Of a stretch of 64,000 bases of DNA, positions 60,654 to 64,000 are shown piece after piece. The translations under genes and the position numbers were made by a program. Numbering within the stretch: the first letter of the stretch is position 1; every line of letters starts with the position of its first letter. The notes under the pieces were generated by a model. The model was not told the origin of the DNA, made no database searches, and was given only the letters and a program-made list of their open reading frames with translations. This stretch comes from Streptococcus mitis (lineage in GTDB: Bacteria; Bacillota; Bacilli; Lactobacillales; Streptococcaceae): contig NZ_LBMT01000001.1 of NCBI RefSeq assembly GCF_002005545.1, forward strand, positions 952,301 to 1,016,300, read 5' to 3'.

Positions 60654-63362
60654 ATGATCAAGCGAAAAACCTATTGGAAGGACTTAATTCAGTCCTTCAC
60701 AGGCTCCAAGGGGCGTTTTTTATCCATCTTAACCTTGATGATGTTAGGGTCTCTAGCCTTAGTAGGCCTCAAAGTGACTAGCCCCAACATGGAGGCGACC
60801 GCCAATGACTATTTAACGACTGCTCAAACCTTGGATTTGGCAGTTATGTCTAACTATGGTTTGGATCAAGCAGATCAAGAAGAACTAGAACAGATAGAGG
60901 GCGCAAAGGTTGAGCTTGGCTATTTGACAGATGTGACTATGGAGAATGGGCAGGATGCCATTCGGCTGTACTCCAAATCAGAGCGAATTTCAACCTTTCA
61001 GCTAAGAGAGGGACGACTTCCTCAGTCAGACAAGGAAATCGCTTTGGCCACTCATTTGCAAGGCCAATACAGCGTGGGGCAGGAGATTAGTTTTAAAGAA
61101 AAAGAAGAGGGTCATTCCTCTTTAAAAGACCATACTTATACCATTACTGGTTTTGTGGATTCAGCTGAAATCCTCTCCCAGCGAGATATGGGCTACGCAG
61201 GAAGTGGAAGTGGGACTCTGACAGCCTATGGGGTGATTTTACCTAGTCAGTTTGATCAGAAAGTCTACAATATAGCTCGTTTGAAATATCAAGATTTAGC
61301 AGGCTTAAATGCTTTCTCAGCAGCTTATGAAGAAAAATCCAAGCAACATCAGGAAGACCTTGAACAAGCTTTGTCAGATAATGGCAAGGCACGTCTGCAA
61401 CTCTTGAAAAAAGAAGGGCAAGAGTCTCTAGACAAAGGTCAAGAGACCCTTGACAAGGCTGAGACTAATTTGCAGTAAGGCAAGCGTCGTTTAGTAGCTG
61501 CTCAAGTTCGTTTACAGGCTCAGGAAAATCAACTAGCCTTGCTTCCTCAAGCTCAGAGAGAGCAGGCTAGTGCTCAACTTACCCAAGCTAAGCAGGAATT
61601 GAGCAAGGAAGAGGACAAACTAAAGCAGGCTGAACAAAAACTAGCCCAAGAAAAGGAAAAATTAGAAAAACATCAGCAAGTCTTGGATGATTTGGCGGAA
61701 CCAAGGTATCAAGTCTATAATCGGCAAACCATGCCAGGTGGTCAAGGCTACCTCATGTACACTAATGCTTCAGCCAGTATTCGGGCAGTGGGCAATATCT
61801 TTCCTGTAGTGCTTTATGCCGTAGCAGCCATGGTGACCTTTACAACCATGACTCGCTTTGTGGATGAAGAGCGAACACATGCAGGAATTTTTAAGGCCTT
61901 GGGCTATCGTAGCAAGGATATTATCGCCAAGTTTCTCCTCTACGGCCTAGTAGCTGGGACTGTCGGAACAGCTCTAGGTAGTATACTTGGCCATTATTTA
62001 CTAGCCGGTGTGATTTCAAGTGTCATTACAAAAGGCATGGTGGTAGGAGAAACCCAGATTCAGTTCTATTGGACCTATAGCTTACTGGCTCTTGTCTTGA
62101 GTTGGTTGGCGAGTGTGTTACCAGCCTACTTGGTAGCTCGTAGGGAACTTCATGATGAAGCAGCCCATCTTTTACTGCCTAAACCTCCTGTTAAAGGAGC
62201 TAAAATCTTACTAGAGCGCATCGGTTTTATTTGGCATCGTCTCAGTTTTACTCATAAGGTAACAGCTCGCAATATCTTCCGTTATAAGCAGCGGATGTTG
62301 ATGACGATCTTTGGTGTGGCAGGTTCTGTGGCTCTGCTTTTTGCAGGTTTGGGAATCCAATCCTCTGTAGCAGGAGTTCCGTCTAAACAGTTTCAACAAA
62401 TTCAACAGTATCAGATGATTGTTTCTGAAAATCTTAGTGGGACCAATCAAGACAAGGCAGAGCTGGAAGAAGTGTTGAAAGGGCAGGCTATTCAAGCCTA
62501 TCAGAAAATCTATTCTAAAACGCTAGACAAGGATTTCAAAGGTAAGGCAGGTCTTCAGACCATTACCCTTATGATGACAGAGAAGGAAGATTTGACTCCC
62601 TTTATTCATCTGCAACATCATCAGCAAGAGTTGACATTAAAAGATGGAGTTGTCATCACAGCTAAACTAGCCCAGCTGGCAGGTGTCAAGGTTGGACAGA
62701 CTCTAGAAATTGAAGGTAAGAAACTAAAGGTCGCTGCTATTACTGAGAACTACGTTGGTCATTTTATTTATATGAGTCAGACTGACTATGAGCAAATTTA
62801 CGGACAGCTACCCCAAGCCAACACTTATCTGGTCTCGCTAAGGGATACCAGTGCTACTAGTATCGAAAGACAGGCAGGCTTGCTTATGAATCAAGCTGCG
62901 GTATCCAGCGTCGTCCAGAATGCTTCAGCCATTCGACTCTTTGACTCGGTAGCAAGTTCACTCAATCAGACCATGACCATCTTGGTCATCGTATCGGTTC
63001 TGTTGGCTATTGTTATCCTTTACAATCTGACCAATATCAACGTGGCTGAGAGAATCCGTGAACTCTCCACTATCAAGGTTCTCGGTTTTCATAATAATGA
63101 AGTCACTCTCTACATTTACCGTGAGACGATTGTGCTGTCCCTTGTGGGAATCGTACTTGGTTTGGTATCTGGTTTCTATTTACATCAATTTTTGATTCAA
63201 ATGATTTCGCCTGCGACTATTCTCTTTTATCCGCAGGTAGGCTGGGAAGTCTATGTAATCCCAGTGGCAGCAGTAAGCATCATTTTGACCTTGCTTGGTT
63301 TCTTCGTCAATTATCATCTGAGAAAGGTTGATATGCTTGAAGCCTTGAAATCTGTAGAGTAA
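60654..63362 (+). pseudogene. FtsX-fold ABC permease interrupted by an in-frame stop
   Basis: The whole stretch is one reading frame of 902 sense and stop codons: it starts MIKRKTYWKDLIQSFTGSKG, runs to a TAA at 61476-61478, and continues unbroken to 63362. The stop lies in the coiled-coil part (before it LDKGQETLDKAETNLQ, after it GKRRLVAAQVRLQAQENQ), so a single base change explains it. Features: N-terminal helix (about 22-42), periplasmic-like extracytoplasmic domain, coiled coil (about 235-345), then two FtsX-type membrane blocks with DEERTHAGIFKALGYRSKDI and ERIRELSTIKVLGFHNNEV. The downstream part has no good ribosome binding site, so the transporter is probably inactive unless read through. 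Confidence 0.85.
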
Positions 63363-63475
63363 TACTCTCCGAAAATCTCTTCAAACCAGGTCAGATTCCA
63401 TCTAAAACCTCAAAACAGTGTCTTGAGTAGCTTGAGGCTAGATTCCTAGTTTACTCTTTGATTTTCATTGAGTAT
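63362..63475 (+). repeat. BOX element with shortened middle
   Basis: ATACTCTCCGAAAATCTC next to the permease stop codon and TTTTCATTGAGTATA at the other end; the middle keeps ACCTCAAAACAGTGTCTTGAG from boxB. Structure like the copy at 21978. Confidence 0.88.
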
Positions 63476-63518
63476 AAGTCAGTTGTTTTTAGCTGATTGA
63501 ACTTATATTTACTCGTAA

Positions 63519-63568
63519 GCAAAAATCCTCCGTTTCAAAGAGTAGGGAACTCTTTGTGACAGAGGATT
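63519..63568. terminator. Terminator of tpx
   Basis: AAAATCCTC...CAAAGAGT and ACTCTTTG...GAGGATTTT pair into a long stem; A-run on the left and T-run on the right let it work on both strands. Confidence 0.88.
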
Positions 63569-63572
63569 TTTT

Positions 63573-64000
63573 CTATAGGGCTTTAGCAGCTGCAATTGCG
63601 GCTTCGAAGTTTGGTTCAGAATTGATATTGTCCACGTATTCAACGTAGCGAATCGTATTGTCGGTATCAAGGACAAAGACTGCGCGTGCTAATAGGTGCC
63701 ACTCATTGATTAAGAGGGCATAATCACGTCCAAAGGAATGGTCGAAATAGTCTGATAGCATGATGGCATTTTCAATACCTTCAGCACCGCACCAACGTTT
63801 TTGAGCAAAAGGTAGGTCCATGGAAACAGTCAAGACGACCGTATTGTCTAGTCCAGCCAGTTCTTCATTAAAACGACGCGTTTGAGTTGAGCAGATGCCT
63901 GTATCGATAGAAGGTACGACACTCAGGACTTTTTTCTTTCCATCAAAATCAGTCAGAGATTTTTTGGAAAGGTCTGTCGTAGTGAGAGAAAAATCAAGTG
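63573..64000 (-). CDS. tpx: Thiol peroxidase (partial, N-terminus off the window)
   Basis: The minus strand reads from the window edge as [40 protein letters not shown] (peroxidatic cysteine in DTGICSTQT), then [15 protein letters not shown] (resolving cysteine) to a C-terminal AAIAAAKAL. About 141 codons are present and roughly 20 N-terminal residues are missing. Atypical 2-Cys peroxiredoxin reducing H2O2 and alkyl hydroperoxides. In pneumococcus this gene (also psaD) sits beside the manganese transporter psaBCA, expected just beyond this window. Confidence 0.95.
   Translation of the reverse strand, partial: LDFSLTTTDLSKKSLTDFDGKKKVLSVVPSIDTGICSTQTRRFNEELAGLDNTVVLTVSMDLPFAQKRWCGAEGIENAIMLSDYFDHSFGRDYALLINEWHLLARAVFVLDTDNTIRYVEYVDNINSEPNFEAAIAAAKAL

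Overview
The window comes from a mitis-group Streptococcus, most likely S. mitis or a close relative of S. pneumoniae. The reasons are: BOX and 107-bp RUP repeats; gene blocks I recognise from pneumococcal genomes (nrdR-dnaB-dnaI, secA-DAHP synthases-acpS-alr-recG, the nan/sat sialic acid region, pbp2b-recR-ddl-murF, ftsA-ftsZ-ylmEFGH-divIVA-ileS, gpmA, tpx); and near-pneumococcal protein sequences. Some details differ from the pneumococcal versions as I remember them: a sialidase without a wall anchor, a longer DivIVA tail, no nanB region, and a two-domain surface protease beside nanA. These favour a non-pneumococcal mitis strain. No database search was run; family and species statements rest on recognition.

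Layout. 1-1.9 kb: minus-strand GntR-ABC operon, partial at the window edge. 1.95-6.5 kb: nrdR, the helicase loaders dnaB and dnaI, a nitroreductase and der. 6.6-9.6 kb: a membrane-protein/ABC cassette behind a BOX element. 9.7-17.9 kb: secA, two tandem DAHP synthases, acpS, alr, recG. 17.9-22.4 kb: an accessory patch with a RUP nested in another RUP, an Rpn/PD-(D/E)XK gene followed by two partial copies of its own 3' tail, an acetyltransferase, another RUP, BOX elements and an AXE1-type esterase. 22.4-30.1 kb: two surface or secreted proteins (a double trypsin-like LPXTG protease and a truncated NanA sialidase) among IS200/IS605 and IS30 remnants. 30.2-39.4 kb: sialic acid uptake and catabolism in two transcription units (nanE-satABC-nanQ-DUF624 and nanL-nanK), a RelBE-like toxin-antitoxin pair, and the convergent RpiR regulator. 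39.6-54.8 kb: peptidoglycan synthesis and cell division (pbp2b, recR, ddl, murF, ftsA, ftsZ, ylmE, sepF, ylmG, ylmH, divIVA) and T-box-controlled ileS. 54.9-64 kb: a nucleotidyltransferase-like gene, a small membrane protein, gpmA, a GH95 fucosidase, an ABC exporter whose permease has an internal stop, and partial tpx.

How it works together. The sialidase releases sialic acid from host glycans; SatABC imports it; NanL, NanK and NanE convert it to GlcNAc-6-phosphate; NanQ probably speeds anomerisation. The promoters of both nan units carry the same control layout: a 14-bp palindrome, a half-site 40 bp downstream and a cre-like box on the -35, all at identical spacing. This points to joint control by the RpiR regulator and CcpA. 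The GH95 enzyme could extend the host-glycan theme to fucose.

Most interesting: the protease carries a C-terminal repeat and sorting region of the kind I know from pneumococcal NanA, while the neighbouring NanA ends right after its catalytic domain beside an IS30 remnant; the RelBE-like module sits between two copies of a terminator palindrome that holds the stop codons of the flanking convergent genes; the Rpn-like gene has downstream tail cassettes; and PBP2b carries the substitutions known from penicillin-resistant pneumococci.
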